This document shows, piece after piece, positions 7,506-15,952 of a DNA stretch of 64,000 bases (position 1 is its first letter; the number at the start of each line of letters is the position of its first letter). The notes beneath the pieces are model-generated. The model saw only the letters and a program-made list of their open reading frames with translations. It did not search any database and had not been told where the DNA came from. The position numbers were made by a program, and so were the translations under genes. The stretch comes from Amycolatopsis rubida (GTDB lineage Bacteria; Actinomycetota; Actinomycetes; Mycobacteriales; Pseudonocardiaceae), in NCBI RefSeq assembly GCF_900115345.1, contig NZ_FOWC01000007.1, forward strand, positions 62,001 through 126,000, read 5' to 3'.

Positions 7506-8860
7506 TCGAGGTGACGAACCCGGCCACCGAAGAGGTGATCGGATCCATTGTGGACAGCGACGCGGCCGCCGTCGACGTCGCGGTGTCGACGGCTGCCGCG
7601 TCGCTCGGGCCGTGGGCCGCGCTGTCACCCGCCACGCGAGCCGGTTACCTGCGCGCGCTGGCGGACGAGTTCGAGAAACGGTCCGACGAGATCTCGGAGC
7701 TGGTCACCCGGCAGAACGGCACTCCGATCAGCATCACCCGCGCGATGCAGGGCCAGGTTCCGGTCTGCTACCGGTACTTCGCTTCGCTGGCGGAGAAACT
7801 CTCGGTGGAGGAACAGGTCCAGACCGCGAGCGGCGACGCGATCGTCCTGCGCGAACCGGTCGGCGTGGTCGCGGCCATCACGCCGTGGAACGGCCCGCAG
7901 CCGCTCATCGCGTGGAAGCTGGGCCCCGCTCTGGCGGCGGGATGCACCGCGGTGATCAAACCGGCGCCCGAGACGTCGCTGGACGCGTTCGTCTTCGCGG
8001 AAATCGTCGCCGCAGCGGGAATTCCCGAAGGCGTGGTGAACATCGTGACCGGCGGGCGCGAGACTGGCGCGGCACTGGTCGCGCACCCTGGCGTGCACAA
8101 GGTGGCCTTCACCGGTTCCACGGTGGCGGGCAAGGCGATCGCTGCGGAGTGCGCGAAGCAGCTGAAGCACGTCACGCTGGAGCTGGGCGGCAAGTCGGCG
8201 GGCATCCTGCTCGACGACGTCGATCTCGACGCGTTCCGGCCGTTGGTGCTTTCCGCCTGCGCGCCGAACACCGGGCAGACCTGCCGGGCGCTGACCCGGG
8301 TGCTGGCTCCGGCCTCGCGCTACGACGAGGTCGTGGACCTGCTCGCGGCGACGATGACCGGGATCCCGCAAGGAGATCCGCTCGACCCGGCGGTGTTCTT
8401 CGGCCCGCTGGTGAACGCGACGCAGCGAGAGCGAGTCGAGTCGTACATCGAACTCGGGAAGGCGGAGGGCGCCGAGCTGGTGATCGGCGGCGGCCGCCCG
8501 TTCGAGCGCGGCTATTACGTCGCGCCGGCGATCTTCCGTGGCGTCACGAACGACATGCGCATCGCCCGCGAGGAAATCTTCGGCCCGGTGCTCACCGTGC
8601 TGCCGTACCGGACGGTGGACGAAGCGGTCGCCATCGCGAACGACTCGGAGTACGGCCTCGGCGGCGGTGTGTTCTCCCCGGATCGCGAACGCGCGACGGA
8701 GGTGGCTCGCCGGATCGTGACCGGGAGCGTCGGGGTGAACACCTCGACCCTGCCGATCGAAACGCCGTTCGGCGGGGTGAAGAACAGCGGGATCGGCCGG
8801 GAACTCGGGCCGCGGAGCGTGGACGCGTACCTGGAGTACAAGACGATCTTCCGGGCGTAG
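7502..8860 (+). CDS. Aldehyde dehydrogenase
   Basis: NAD(P)-dependent aldehyde dehydrogenase of 452 residues, oxidising an aldehyde to an acid through a thio-hemiacetal. Key residues are present: Asn130 (TPWNGP), Lys153, FTGSTVAG (203-210), general base Glu227 (LELGGKS), nucleophile Cys261 (GQTCRALTR), EEIFGPV, and the C-terminal PFGGVKNSGIG. It is slightly shorter at the N-terminus than the usual 475-500 residues, but the catalytic and cofactor domains are complete. It overlaps the MmgE/PrpD gene by four bases. A broken duplicate of part of this gene lies just downstream (8923-9140). It probably oxidises an aldehyde released in the pathway, with the acid passed to a ligase. Confidence 0.93.
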   Translation: MIEVTNPATEEVIGSIVDSDAAAVDVAVSTAAASLGPWAALSPATRAGYLRALADEFEKRSDEISELVTRQNGTPISITRAMQGQVPVCYRYFASLAEKLSVEEQVQTASGDAIVLREPVGVVAAITPWNGPQPLIAWKLGPALAAGCTAVIKPAPETSLDAFVFAEIVAAAGIPEGVVNIVTGGRETGAALVAHPGVHKVAFTGSTVAGKAIAAECAKQLKHVTLELGGKSAGILLDDVDLDAFRPLVLSACAPNTGQTCRALTRVLAPASRYDEVVDLLAATMTGIPQGDPLDPAVFFGPLVNATQRERVESYIELGKAEGAELVIGGGRPFERGYYVAPAIFRGVTNDMRIAREEIFGPVLTVLPYRTVDEAVAIANDSEYGLGGGVFSPDRERATEVARRIVTGSVGVNTSTLPIETPFGGVKNSGIGRELGPRSVDAYLEYKTIFRA

Positions 8861-9313
8861 CGAAGTGTTCGCCGCGCGCACACCGGACGCGCGGGTGGCG
8901 CCCGCGGCGGCTGTCGCGCTCGGCACTCGCGACCGAGCAGGACTGCCGCGTGCTTACCCGGGTCCTGGTGTCGTGGGCGATCGGGCGATCCCGGTGATTC
9001 TGTCCGGACCGAGTCCTCTGTGGAGCTTGGCTCGTCGACGATGTTCCACGGTGTCCCGAACGACGTGCGGATCGCTCGTGAGGAGATCTTCGGCACGGTC
9101 GTCATGGCGATTCCCGTGCCGTTTCGGGACTCCCGCCGGGCATGCGGCCGCACGCCCGAACTCTTCACCAGCCACCGGTCAGCAGCCCCGGGTGCCGTCC
9201 TCCGTCCGCGCCCGAACCAGGAGCCGGTTCCTGGTGATCAAGGAGTGAATATTTTATATTTCATTGCCCGTCAAACACTGTCGGGTGAACACCGGCTCCG
9301 GGATGAGGACGAC
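8861..9313 (+). other. Gap with ALDH remnant and AT-rich promoter region
   Basis: This 453-base gap holds the aldehyde dehydrogenase remnant (8923-9140) and, near its end, an AT-rich run (9248-9264: ATATTTTATATTTC) that probably supplies the -10 region for the MFS gene at 9314. The -35 region is not clear. I see no other gene in it. Confidence 0.5.
8923..9140 (+). pseudogene. Aldehyde dehydrogenase remnant
   Basis: Two short stretches in different frames match the adjacent aldehyde dehydrogenase. One, around 8935-8975, reads QDCRVLTRVL where the intact gene has QTCRALTRVL around its catalytic cysteine. The other, around 9044-9100, reads GVPNDVRIAREEIFG where the intact gene has GVTNDMRIAREEIFG. 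The roughly 270 bases between these motifs in the intact gene are reduced to about 80, so this is a deleted, frameshifted remnant of a second copy. It cannot make an active enzyme. Confidence 0.6.
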
Positions 9314-10633
9314 ATGAGCGTACCAGGACGTATCGCCCCCGCTGAGGCGGCGACGAAACGCCGCGGGAAGGTGCTGGCGGCCGCGATCGCGGCGCAGTCT
9401 CTGGAGTACTACGACTTCTTGATCTACGGAACCGCGGCCTCGCTGGTCTTCAACCGCGCGTTCTTCCCGTCGACGAGCGCGGTGGCCGGGGTGCTGGCCG
9501 CGTTCGCGACGTTCGCGGTCGGGTTCGCGGGCCGCCCGGTGGGCGCGGCGGTCTTCGGGCACATCGGCGACCGGTTCGGGCGCAAACCCGCGCTTGTGGC
9601 ATCGACGCTGTCGATGGCCGTGGCGACCACATTGGTCGGGCTGCTGCCGACGTTCTCCTCGATCGGCGCGCTGGCCCCGGTGCTGCTGGTGATCCTGCGC
9701 GTCGGGCAAGGGATCGCGGTCGGCGGGGTGTGGGGCGGGTCGACTCTGCTCGCAGTCGAACACGCTCCGCCGAACCGCCGGGGCCTGCACGGCTCGCTGC
9801 CGCAGCTCGGCATTTTCGCCGGGATGGTACTCGGCACCCTGGTCTTCGTCGTGCTGTCCGGCGTTCTCACCGCGGACCAGTTCGCCGCGTGGGGCTGGCG
9901 GATTCCGTTCCTGCTCGGGGTCTTGATGATCCCGGTGGTGTTCTACATCCACCACTATCTCGAAGACTCTCCGGATTTCCGTGCGGTGGAGGAGAAGCTC
10001 GCGGCGGCGCCGAAGCGCTCGTCGGTCGTGCGAGTGCTGCGCCGGCCGAAGAATCTGCTGCTGGTCGTGTTCATCTTCCTGCCCGCGACGATCATGTTCT
10101 ACGCGACCGCGACCGGCCTGCTGGACTACGGCGTGCGGGAGCTGAAGATCGCCAAGGACACCATGCTCACCGCGGTGATGTTCTCGATGATCGCGACCGG
10201 GGTGAGCACGGTGCTCTGCGGGCGGCTGTCGGACACCGTCGGCAGGCGTCCGGTGTACGCCGGCGGCGTGGTGCTCGCGGGAATCTGGGGCTTCGCGCTC
10301 TTCCCGCTGGCCGAAACCCGGAACTTCTGGGCGATCCTGCTGGCGATCGTGGTCGGGCAGATCTCGGTCGGCGCGATGTTCGGGCCCGGCGTCACGATGT
10401 TCGCCGAGATGTTCCCGCCGTCCGTCCGGTTTTCCGGCGCGTCGATGGGGTACCAGCTGGCCAACATCATCGGCGGGGGACTGGCCCCGTTCGTGATGGC
10501 GGCGCTGATCGCCGCGACGCACACGACGGTGTCCGTGTCGGTTTACCTCCTGGCGGCCTGCCTGATCAGCCTGGTCCCGCTCGCGCTGCTGGGCCGCCGG
10601 ACTTGGACGGCAGCTGCAGCCGAAGAATCATAA
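9314..10633 (+). CDS. MFS metabolite:H+ symporter (MHS family)
   Basis: Inner-membrane importer of 439 residues with about 12 hydrophobic segments. The first helix region has the MHS signature SLEYYDFLIYGTAASLVFN. The loop GDRFGRKPAL between helices 2 and 3 and GRLSDTVGRRPVY in the second half are the major-facilitator loop repeats. Relatives (ShiA, KgtP, ProP, CitA types) take up organic acids or zwitterions with protons. It lies between the two catabolic gene sets, so it may bring in the acid substrate of the island. The start at ATG 9314 is chosen because the long upstream extension of the frame (from 9020) covers the aldehyde dehydrogenase remnant and has no membrane character. Confidence 0.88.
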   Translation: MSVPGRIAPAEAATKRRGKVLAAAIAAQSLEYYDFLIYGTAASLVFNRAFFPSTSAVAGVLAAFATFAVGFAGRPVGAAVFGHIGDRFGRKPALVASTLSMAVATTLVGLLPTFSSIGALAPVLLVILRVGQGIAVGGVWGGSTLLAVEHAPPNRRGLHGSLPQLGIFAGMVLGTLVFVVLSGVLTADQFAAWGWRIPFLLGVLMIPVVFYIHHYLEDSPDFRAVEEKLAAAPKRSSVVRVLRRPKNLLLVVFIFLPATIMFYATATGLLDYGVRELKIAKDTMLTAVMFSMIATGVSTVLCGRLSDTVGRRPVYAGGVVLAGIWGFALFPLAETRNFWAILLAIVVGQISVGAMFGPGVTMFAEMFPPSVRFSGASMGYQLANIIGGGLAPFVMAALIAATHTTVSVSVYLLAACLISLVPLALLGRRTWTAAAAEES

Positions 10634-10996
10634 AAAATATCAGTCTGCTGAGGAGGAGGTGCGCCGAGACTGCCTGCAGCAGCGAGCCGGACAGGCTAGT
10701 CGACGGCCTGGCGTGCCGCGACCAGTACGACGCGCTCGCCCACTGGGGCTCGGAAAGCGCGTCCGCGCGCGCCTCACTCCGGCTGGCGCGGCCGCACCGC
10801 CCGTCACCATGCGAACAGCCGGCGACCTGGCCGAGGCTGTCCACAGCGGATCGAAACGCCGGGCGAGGCGTGCTTCGTTTTGCGGACTCGGCCGTGCGGT
10901 GAGCGGCTGTTGGCGCGGTCTCGTCCGGCCTACCGTTCGGTGTGCGGTGGCGCACCAGCGCCGGCCGAATCGAGCCAACAGTGGAGTTGCGCCGAA
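10634..10996 (+). other. Gene-free gap before the zinc-ribbon/hyu operon
   Basis: The 363 bases start with an AT-rich run (10631-10645) just behind the MFS stop, followed by GAGGAGGAGGTG (10650-10661), which resembles a ribosome site but leads only into a low-complexity, arginine-rich frame. I see no convincing gene, hairpin terminator or RNA. The promoter for the operon starting at 10997 is probably in here, but I cannot place it. Confidence 0.4.
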
Positions 10997-11206
10997 ATGA
11001 GCCAGGAACCGAACCCGCCGTCCCTTGAGCGGGAACCAGTCGAGGGAGTCTGCCCGCGCTGCGGCGCCGCCGAGCTGTTCCGCTATCCGGTCAATTCCGA
11101 GGGCGGCTGGTTCGACGTCGTGAAATGCCGGTCGTGCCTGTTTTCGGTCAGCCGGGACCCCGGCCCGCGGCTCGGACCGGTCCGGCTGCTCTCCGACCTC
11201 CTGTAG
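10997..11206 (+). CDS. Small zinc-ribbon protein, putative carboxylase accessory subunit
   Basis: A 69-residue protein with two CxxC knuckles (CPRC at 19-22 and CRSC at 44-47) and nothing else recognisable. It is a clear paralogue of the partial protein at the left window edge. It sits 14 bases before hyuA in the same direction. Acetone carboxylases and acetophenone carboxylases need a small metal-binding subunit beside their HyuA- and HyuB-like subunits, and I infer that role here. It could instead be a free-standing zinc-ribbon regulator of the operon. The arginine/proline-rich C-terminal tail is poorly conserved between the two paralogues. Confidence 0.6.
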   Translation: MSQEPNPPSLEREPVEGVCPRCGAAELFRYPVNSEGGWFDVVKCRSCLFSVSRDPGPRLGPVRLLSDLL

Positions 11207-11220
11207 CGAAAGGATCAATG

Positions 11221-13251
11221 ATGATCGCAGTCGACGTGGGCGGCACCTTCACCGACGTGGTCGCTTTGCGGGACGGGGAGATCCGGACCGCGAAGGTCTC
11301 CACCGACTACCGCGATGTGACCCGCCCGGTGCTCGAAGGCGCGGCGCTGCTCGGCGTCGCGGGCGCGCCGGTGTTCAACCACGCCAGCACCCACGGACTG
11401 AACGCGGTGATCACCCGCACCGTGCCGAAGATCGGGTTTCTCGCCACCGAGGGGCATCGCGACATCCTGGACATGGGCCGGGTCTGGCGGCCCGCGGAGG
11501 CCATTTTGGACCCGGGCTGGCGGCGAAGCTTCGGCGATGCCGCGAGGCCGCTGGTGCCGCGGTATCTGCGCCGGGGAATCCGGGAACGGCTCACCGCTTC
11601 CGGTGATGTCCTGTTCGAATTGGACGAAGCGCAGGCACGGGCCGAACTCGAAGTGCTGCGCGAATGCGGCGTCGCGGGCGTGGCGATCTGCCTGATCAAC
11701 GCCTACGTGAACCCGGCGCACGAACTCCGGCTGCGCGAACTGGTCCGCGAGGTGCTCGGCGACGTGCCGTGCTCGCTGTCGAGCGAGGTCTCCCCACTGG
11801 CCAAGGAATACGCGCGGGCCTCGACGACGATGGTCGACGCGCTGATGAAACTGATCTACGCCGACTACACCGCGCGGCTGGAGAAAGGCCTGGCCGAACT
11901 CGGCTTCACCGGGCAGCTGAACTTCGCCGACTGCGCGGCGACCCTGGTGCCGTCGCATCGGGCGATGGAGCAGCCGTTCCGCATCGTGTTTTCCGGACCC
12001 GCCGCGGGCACTGTCGCCAGCGCCCACTTCGGCTCGCTGATCGGGGAGCCGCAGCTGCTGTGCGCGGACGTCGGCGGCACGTCGTGCGACATCAGCGTCG
12101 TCACCGGCGGCGCGCCGTTCGTGGACACGACCTTCGAACTGGAGCACGACCTCGTCGTCAACGCACTGGCGAACGACGTCAGCGCGATCGGAGCCGGGGG
12201 AGGAAGCCTGGTGACGATCGGCAACACCGGCGAGATCCAGGTGGGCCCCGGCAGCGCCGGTTCGACGCCCGGCCCGGCCTGCTACGGCCGCGGCGGCACC
12301 CAGCCGACCACAACGGACACCTGCCTGCTGATCGGGATCATCGACCCGGGCACGTTCGCCGGCGGCGAGCTGGCGCTGGACCCCGCTCTGGCCCGCCAGG
12401 CATTCGAGAACCTCGAATCGGACTTCACGCTCGCCCAGCGCGTCCGGTACGCGTACGAGATGGCGGTGCACAACATCGCCGAGGGCGTGTTCAACGTGGC
12501 GATCAAGAACGGTGTCGACCCGCGCGACTACAGCCTGATCGCGTACGGAGCGGCCGGGCCGATGCTGCTGCCCGCCGCGATGGACGCGGTGCACTGCAAG
12601 CAGGTCGTCGTGCCGCCGAACCCGGGCTTGTTCTCCGCGCTGGGCCTGCTCTCGGCCGACCAGGTGTTCACTGTGAACCGCAGCGCCTATACCGTGCTCA
12701 CGCCGGATGTCGCGGAGCGGATCGACACGCTGTTCACCGAGATGGAAGCGCAGTTGCGCGAGCGGCTAAGCGCTGGTGCCGCGGTGACTTTCGAGCGCAG
12801 CTACGACGGGCACCTGGTCGGACAGAGCTGGGACACGCCGTTCGTGCCCGTGCCGGACGGAACGATCGACGGACCGGCAGTCGGCGCGATGATCGCGTCG
12901 TTCCACGACACCTACCAGGAGCGGTCGGGCAACCGCTTCGAGATGGTCCCGGTCGAGGGCGTCACGTTCCGGGTCCGCGCGGTGCTGGACACGCCGAAGG
13001 TCGAGCACCCGCAGCTGCCCGCGCGCGCCGAGGACGAGCCGCTCGCTCCGGTTCGCACCACGACGCTGCGGTACCTGGGCGACGGGGCCGAAGGCCAGGA
13101 AGCGCCGGTGTACGAACGCACCGCGCTCCGGGCGGGCGACGAGTTCGACGGCCCGGCGATCGTCCACGAAGGACTGTCCACGACCCACGTCGGCACCGGC
13201 CAGCATCTGGTCGTCGGCCAGTACGGCGAACTCGTCATCCGGAAGAAGTGA
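11221..13251 (+). CDS. hyuA: Hydantoinase/oxoprolinase/acetone carboxylase family protein, HyuA subunit
   Basis: The 676-residue A-type subunit of an ATP-dependent hydantoinase/carboxylase. The N-terminal DVGGTFTDVV (5-14) and the later LCADVGGTSCDISVV are the two phosphate-binding loops of the ASKHA ATPase fold. FNHASTHGLNAVI and SAIGAGGGS are typical of the hydantoinase A domains, and the C-terminal third is the usual strand-rich domain. ATG 11221 is preferred because AAGGA (11210-11214) is six bases away; ATG 11218 is only three bases away. With HyuB and the zinc-ribbon protein it resembles acetone/acetophenone carboxylases, which use ATP to activate bicarbonate and a ketone. True hydantoin or 5-oxoproline hydrolysis remains possible. 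Confidence 0.9.
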   Translation: MIAVDVGGTFTDVVALRDGEIRTAKVSTDYRDVTRPVLEGAALLGVAGAPVFNHASTHGLNAVITRTVPKIGFLATEGHRDILDMGRVWRPAEAILDPGWRRSFGDAARPLVPRYLRRGIRERLTASGDVLFELDEAQARAELEVLRECGVAGVAICLINAYVNPAHELRLRELVREVLGDVPCSLSSEVSPLAKEYARASTTMVDALMKLIYADYTARLEKGLAELGFTGQLNFADCAATLVPSHRAMEQPFRIVFSGPAAGTVASAHFGSLIGEPQLLCADVGGTSCDISVVTGGAPFVDTTFELEHDLVVNALANDVSAIGAGGGSLVTIGNTGEIQVGPGSAGSTPGPACYGRGGTQPTTTDTCLLIGIIDPGTFAGGELALDPALARQAFENLESDFTLAQRVRYAYEMAVHNIAEGVFNVAIKNGVDPRDYSLIAYGAAGPMLLPAAMDAVHCKQVVVPPNPGLFSALGLLSADQVFTVNRSAYTVLTPDVAERIDTLFTEMEAQLRERLSAGAAVTFERSYDGHLVGQSWDTPFVPVPDGTIDGPAVGAMIASFHDTYQERSGNRFEMVPVEGVTFRVRAVLDTPKVEHPQLPARAEDEPLAPVRTTTLRYLGDGAEGQEAPVYERTALRAGDEFDGPAIVHEGLSTTHVGTGQHLVVGQYGELVIRKK

Positions 13252-13256
13252 GCGCC

Positions 13257-15218
13257 ATGACCACTCTCGACACTCCGTCCGCGCGCATCCGCGATCTCAC
13301 CGACGACGAGTTCCAGGCGGCCTACCACGCCGACCGGTTCACCGGGTCGGTGATCGTGAACCGGTTGAAGTACGCAGTGGGGCACATGAGCACCGCGTTC
13401 CTGCGAGAAGCGTTCTCGCCGATCATCCGCGACTGGTATGACTTCGCGTGCACGATCAGCGGCCCGCCCGCGCAGGACTACCGGATGGCCGTCGTCAGCA
13501 ACAGCCTGACCCCGTTCCTCGGCACGATGCCCGACGCCACGCGCAACGCGGTGGAGGAGTTCGGGCCGGAAAACCTGTCCCCGGGCGACGTGCTGATCTG
13601 CAACGACCCGTACCGCGGCGGGCGGCACGTGAACGACGTGCTGTTCACCCGGCCGGTGTTCGTGGCCGGCGAGATCGTCTCGTTCGTGACGATGTGCGCG
13701 CATCAGCTGGACATGGGCGGCACGGTGCCCGGCGGGTTCTCCGCGACCAAGACGAACGTCTACGAGAACGGCCTCGTGCTGCCGCCGATGCTGCTGTGGG
13801 CGAAGGACAAGCCGGTGCGGTCCGCGTTCAGCCTGATCTTCGACAACACCCGCTGGGGCGGCCTGCTGCTGCCGGACTTCCAGAGCATGCACCAGCAGTT
13901 GCAACTCGGCGAGCGGCTGGTGCGGGAGAACATCGAGCGCTACGGCCTCGACGCCTTCCTCGGCTCCCTGGCCTACGCGTGCGACACGTCTGCCGAGCAG
14001 ATGCGCGAAGCGATCGCCCGGATCCCGGACGGGGACTACTCCGGGAGCGCGCTGATCGACGCTGACGGGCTCGACGACACCGTCGACTACCGGGTGCGCG
14101 TCACGCTGCGCAAACGCGGGCACGACATCGAGGCTGACCTCTCCGGCACCTCGGCGCAAGCCCGGACCTGCATCAACTGCGGCGTCCTGGACGCGAAAAC
14201 CGCGCTGGGCGTGGCGTTGACGATGCTGCTCGACCCGGCGATCCCGTTCACCTCCGGGACTTGGCGCAACGTCGACCTCGTCGCGCCGCCGGGAACGCTG
14301 CTGAGCGCGCTGCCGCCGGAAGGCGCGCCGATGATGTTCTGGGAACCCTCCGGTGCGCTGATCTCCGCGATCTTCGAAGCGCTCAACCCGGTGCTCGGCG
14401 AACGTGCGGTCGGCGGGGACTACGGCTCCACCAACACGCACAACGCGAGCGGAGTGCGGGACGACGGCACCCCGTGGACGAGCGCGACGCAATGCGGCGG
14501 CGAGCACGGGCCGTGGGGTGCCACCAAGGAAGGCGACGGGGACAGCTACACCGTGCTGTACAACCTCAACAACCTCGATCCGGCGACAGAAACGATCGAG
14601 CACGATTCGCCGGTCGTCATGCTGCGCAAGGAGCACGCGATCGACACCGGCGGGCCGGGCAAGCACCGCGGCGGCGCGGCGAACCTCAAGGACACGCTCT
14701 GGCTGACCGCCGCCGCCCAGCATCTGTCGCCGTTCCGGACCAAGGAACCCAGCGGCGTCGGCGCCGACGGCGGGAAGCCCGGCCCGACCGGGGCGATGTG
14801 GATTTTCCCGCCGGGAGAAGGGACTTCCGGACCGGACGGACTGCTGGGCGTCTCGCGCGACGTCTACGCGCGGAGCACGCCCGTCGCCGGGGTGCTGGAT
14901 CCCGAAACCAAAGCACTCGACCCGGACAAGGGCGTCTACCACTACTTCGCGAGCCAGAAGGCGTGGCTGACGGAAGCCGGTTCGATGCTGCGGTGCCTGA
15001 CCAACGGCGGCGGGGGATGGGGCGCGCCGTTCGAGCGCGAGCCGCAGAAAGTGCTCGCCGACGTGCGCGACGAGTACGTCAGCGTCGAAGGGGCTGCCCG
15101 GGACTACGGAGTGGTCGTGATCGGCGACCCGCACTACGACCCGGAGGGTCTGCGGGTCGACGAGGAAGCAACAACCCGGCTGCGGTCCGGCCGGTCGGAC
15201 GAACGAGGAGTGAGCTGA
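13257..15218 (+). CDS. hyuB: Hydantoinase/oxoprolinase/acetone carboxylase family protein, HyuB subunit
   Basis: The 653-residue B-type partner of HyuA. Recognisable family features are the N-terminal LKYAVGHMSTAFLREAFSP, the metal-site region LICNDPYRGGRHVNDV, the CAHQLDMGG motif, GGEHGPWGATKEGDGDSY, and the glycine-rich end NGGGGWGAPFERE. In related carboxylases this subunit binds the substrate and carries a transition metal. It starts five bases after the hyuA stop and its own stop overlaps the next ATG by one base (TGATG, 15216-15220), so the three genes are translationally coupled. The next genes (duplicated-barrel protein, aldehyde dehydrogenase, ligase, SDR) suggest that its product is activated to a CoA ester. 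Confidence 0.9.
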   Translation: MTTLDTPSARIRDLTDDEFQAAYHADRFTGSVIVNRLKYAVGHMSTAFLREAFSPIIRDWYDFACTISGPPAQDYRMAVVSNSLTPFLGTMPDATRNAVEEFGPENLSPGDVLICNDPYRGGRHVNDVLFTRPVFVAGEIVSFVTMCAHQLDMGGTVPGGFSATKTNVYENGLVLPPMLLWAKDKPVRSAFSLIFDNTRWGGLLLPDFQSMHQQLQLGERLVRENIERYGLDAFLGSLAYACDTSAEQMREAIARIPDGDYSGSALIDADGLDDTVDYRVRVTLRKRGHDIEADLSGTSAQARTCINCGVLDAKTALGVALTMLLDPAIPFTSGTWRNVDLVAPPGTLLSALPPEGAPMMFWEPSGALISAIFEALNPVLGERAVGGDYGSTNTHNASGVRDDGTPWTSATQCGGEHGPWGATKEGDGDSYTVLYNLNNLDPATETIEHDSPVVMLRKEHAIDTGGPGKHRGGAANLKDTLWLTAAAQHLSPFRTKEPSGVGADGGKPGPTGAMWIFPPGEGTSGPDGLLGVSRDVYARSTPVAGVLDPETKALDPDKGVYHYFASQKAWLTEAGSMLRCLTNGGGGWGAPFEREPQKVLADVRDEYVSVEGAARDYGVVVIGDPHYDPEGLRVDEEATTRLRSGRSDERGVS

Positions 15219-15952
15219 TGGTTTCCGCCGCGGTCCCGGTTTTCGGGGATCGGAACCTGTTCTTCGCGTGGAGCACCTATACCGCGGATTACCGCACTTA
15301 CGCGAAGTGGTACGACGAGGAGCACATCCCGCAGGTGATGGACGCGCCCGGGATGGCAGGGGCGCAACGCTTCCTCATCGCGGACACCAAACCGCTGCCG
15401 GGCGTGCGCTCGCTGGACTTCGGCCACCTCGCACTGTACGAAATGGACGGAAGCCCGCAGGGCTTCCGGGACGAGGTCAAGCGGAAGCTGATTTCCGGGG
15501 ACATGGTGCTGCCGGACTACATGGTGCAGCCGTTCCAGGCGCTGTTCGCCAAGCCGGTCAGCGAACCCTTCCACACCGAGCGGTTCGCTGACGCGGAGAA
15601 CCTGGACGACCGGCATCTGTTCTTCGCGTGGAGCCGCCACACCGGCGACGACGCGACGTTCGGGAAGTGGTACGACGAGGAACACATCCCGCAGATCATG
15701 TCCGCGCCGGGAATGCTGCGCGCGCAACGGTTCGAGGTTTCGGACGTCAAGCCGCTGCCCGGGGTCAGCCCGGTTGACGAAGGGCATCTGGCGATCTACG
15801 AGACGGCCGGGGATCTCGAAGGCTTCCGGGCGGAGGTGAAGCGGCAGCTGATCTCCGGCGAGATGGTGTTGCCGGACTTCATGATCCCGCCGTTCGCGAC
15901 GATGTTCCTCAAGCCCGCCAGCCCGTTCTTCCTCTCGGAGCGCGGGACGTGA
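15218..15952 (+). CDS. Tandem-duplicated EthD-like alpha/beta-barrel protein (second copy)
   Basis: A 244-residue two-repeat protein, paralogue of 1795-2514. Both halves carry the LFFAWS, KWYDEEHIPQ, PGM, QRF and KPLPGV blocks. The second half (from LDDRHLFFAWSRHTGDD to LPDFMIPPF) is almost identical to that of the first copy, while the first half differs more, pointing to strong constraint or gene conversion of the C-terminal repeat. Each half should form a ferredoxin-like fold, the pair making one closed barrel. The gene is coupled to hyuB by a one-base overlap and to the following aldehyde dehydrogenase by a GTGA overlap (15949-15952), so it is a core member of the pathway. Its role is unknown. 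Confidence 0.75.
   Translation: MVSAAVPVFGDRNLFFAWSTYTADYRTYAKWYDEEHIPQVMDAPGMAGAQRFLIADTKPLPGVRSLDFGHLALYEMDGSPQGFRDEVKRKLISGDMVLPDYMVQPFQALFAKPVSEPFHTERFADAENLDDRHLFFAWSRHTGDDATFGKWYDEEHIPQIMSAPGMLRAQRFEVSDVKPLPGVSPVDEGHLAIYETAGDLEGFRAEVKRQLISGEMVLPDFMIPPFATMFLKPASPFFLSERGT

Noticed and set aside
9020..9313. N-terminal extension of the MFS protein
   Set aside because: It covers the aldehyde dehydrogenase remnant and promoter region; the transporter begins naturally at ATG 9314.
10659..11000. Possible small gene behind GAGGAGGAGG
   Set aside because: The frame is arginine-rich, lacks any motif and runs out just inside the zinc-ribbon gene; the ribosome-like sequence alone is not enough.
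11664..15218. Apparent 1184-codon protein containing HyuB
   Set aside because: HyuB starts at 13257 with a family-typical N-terminus; the earlier part is an out-of-frame shadow of hyuA.
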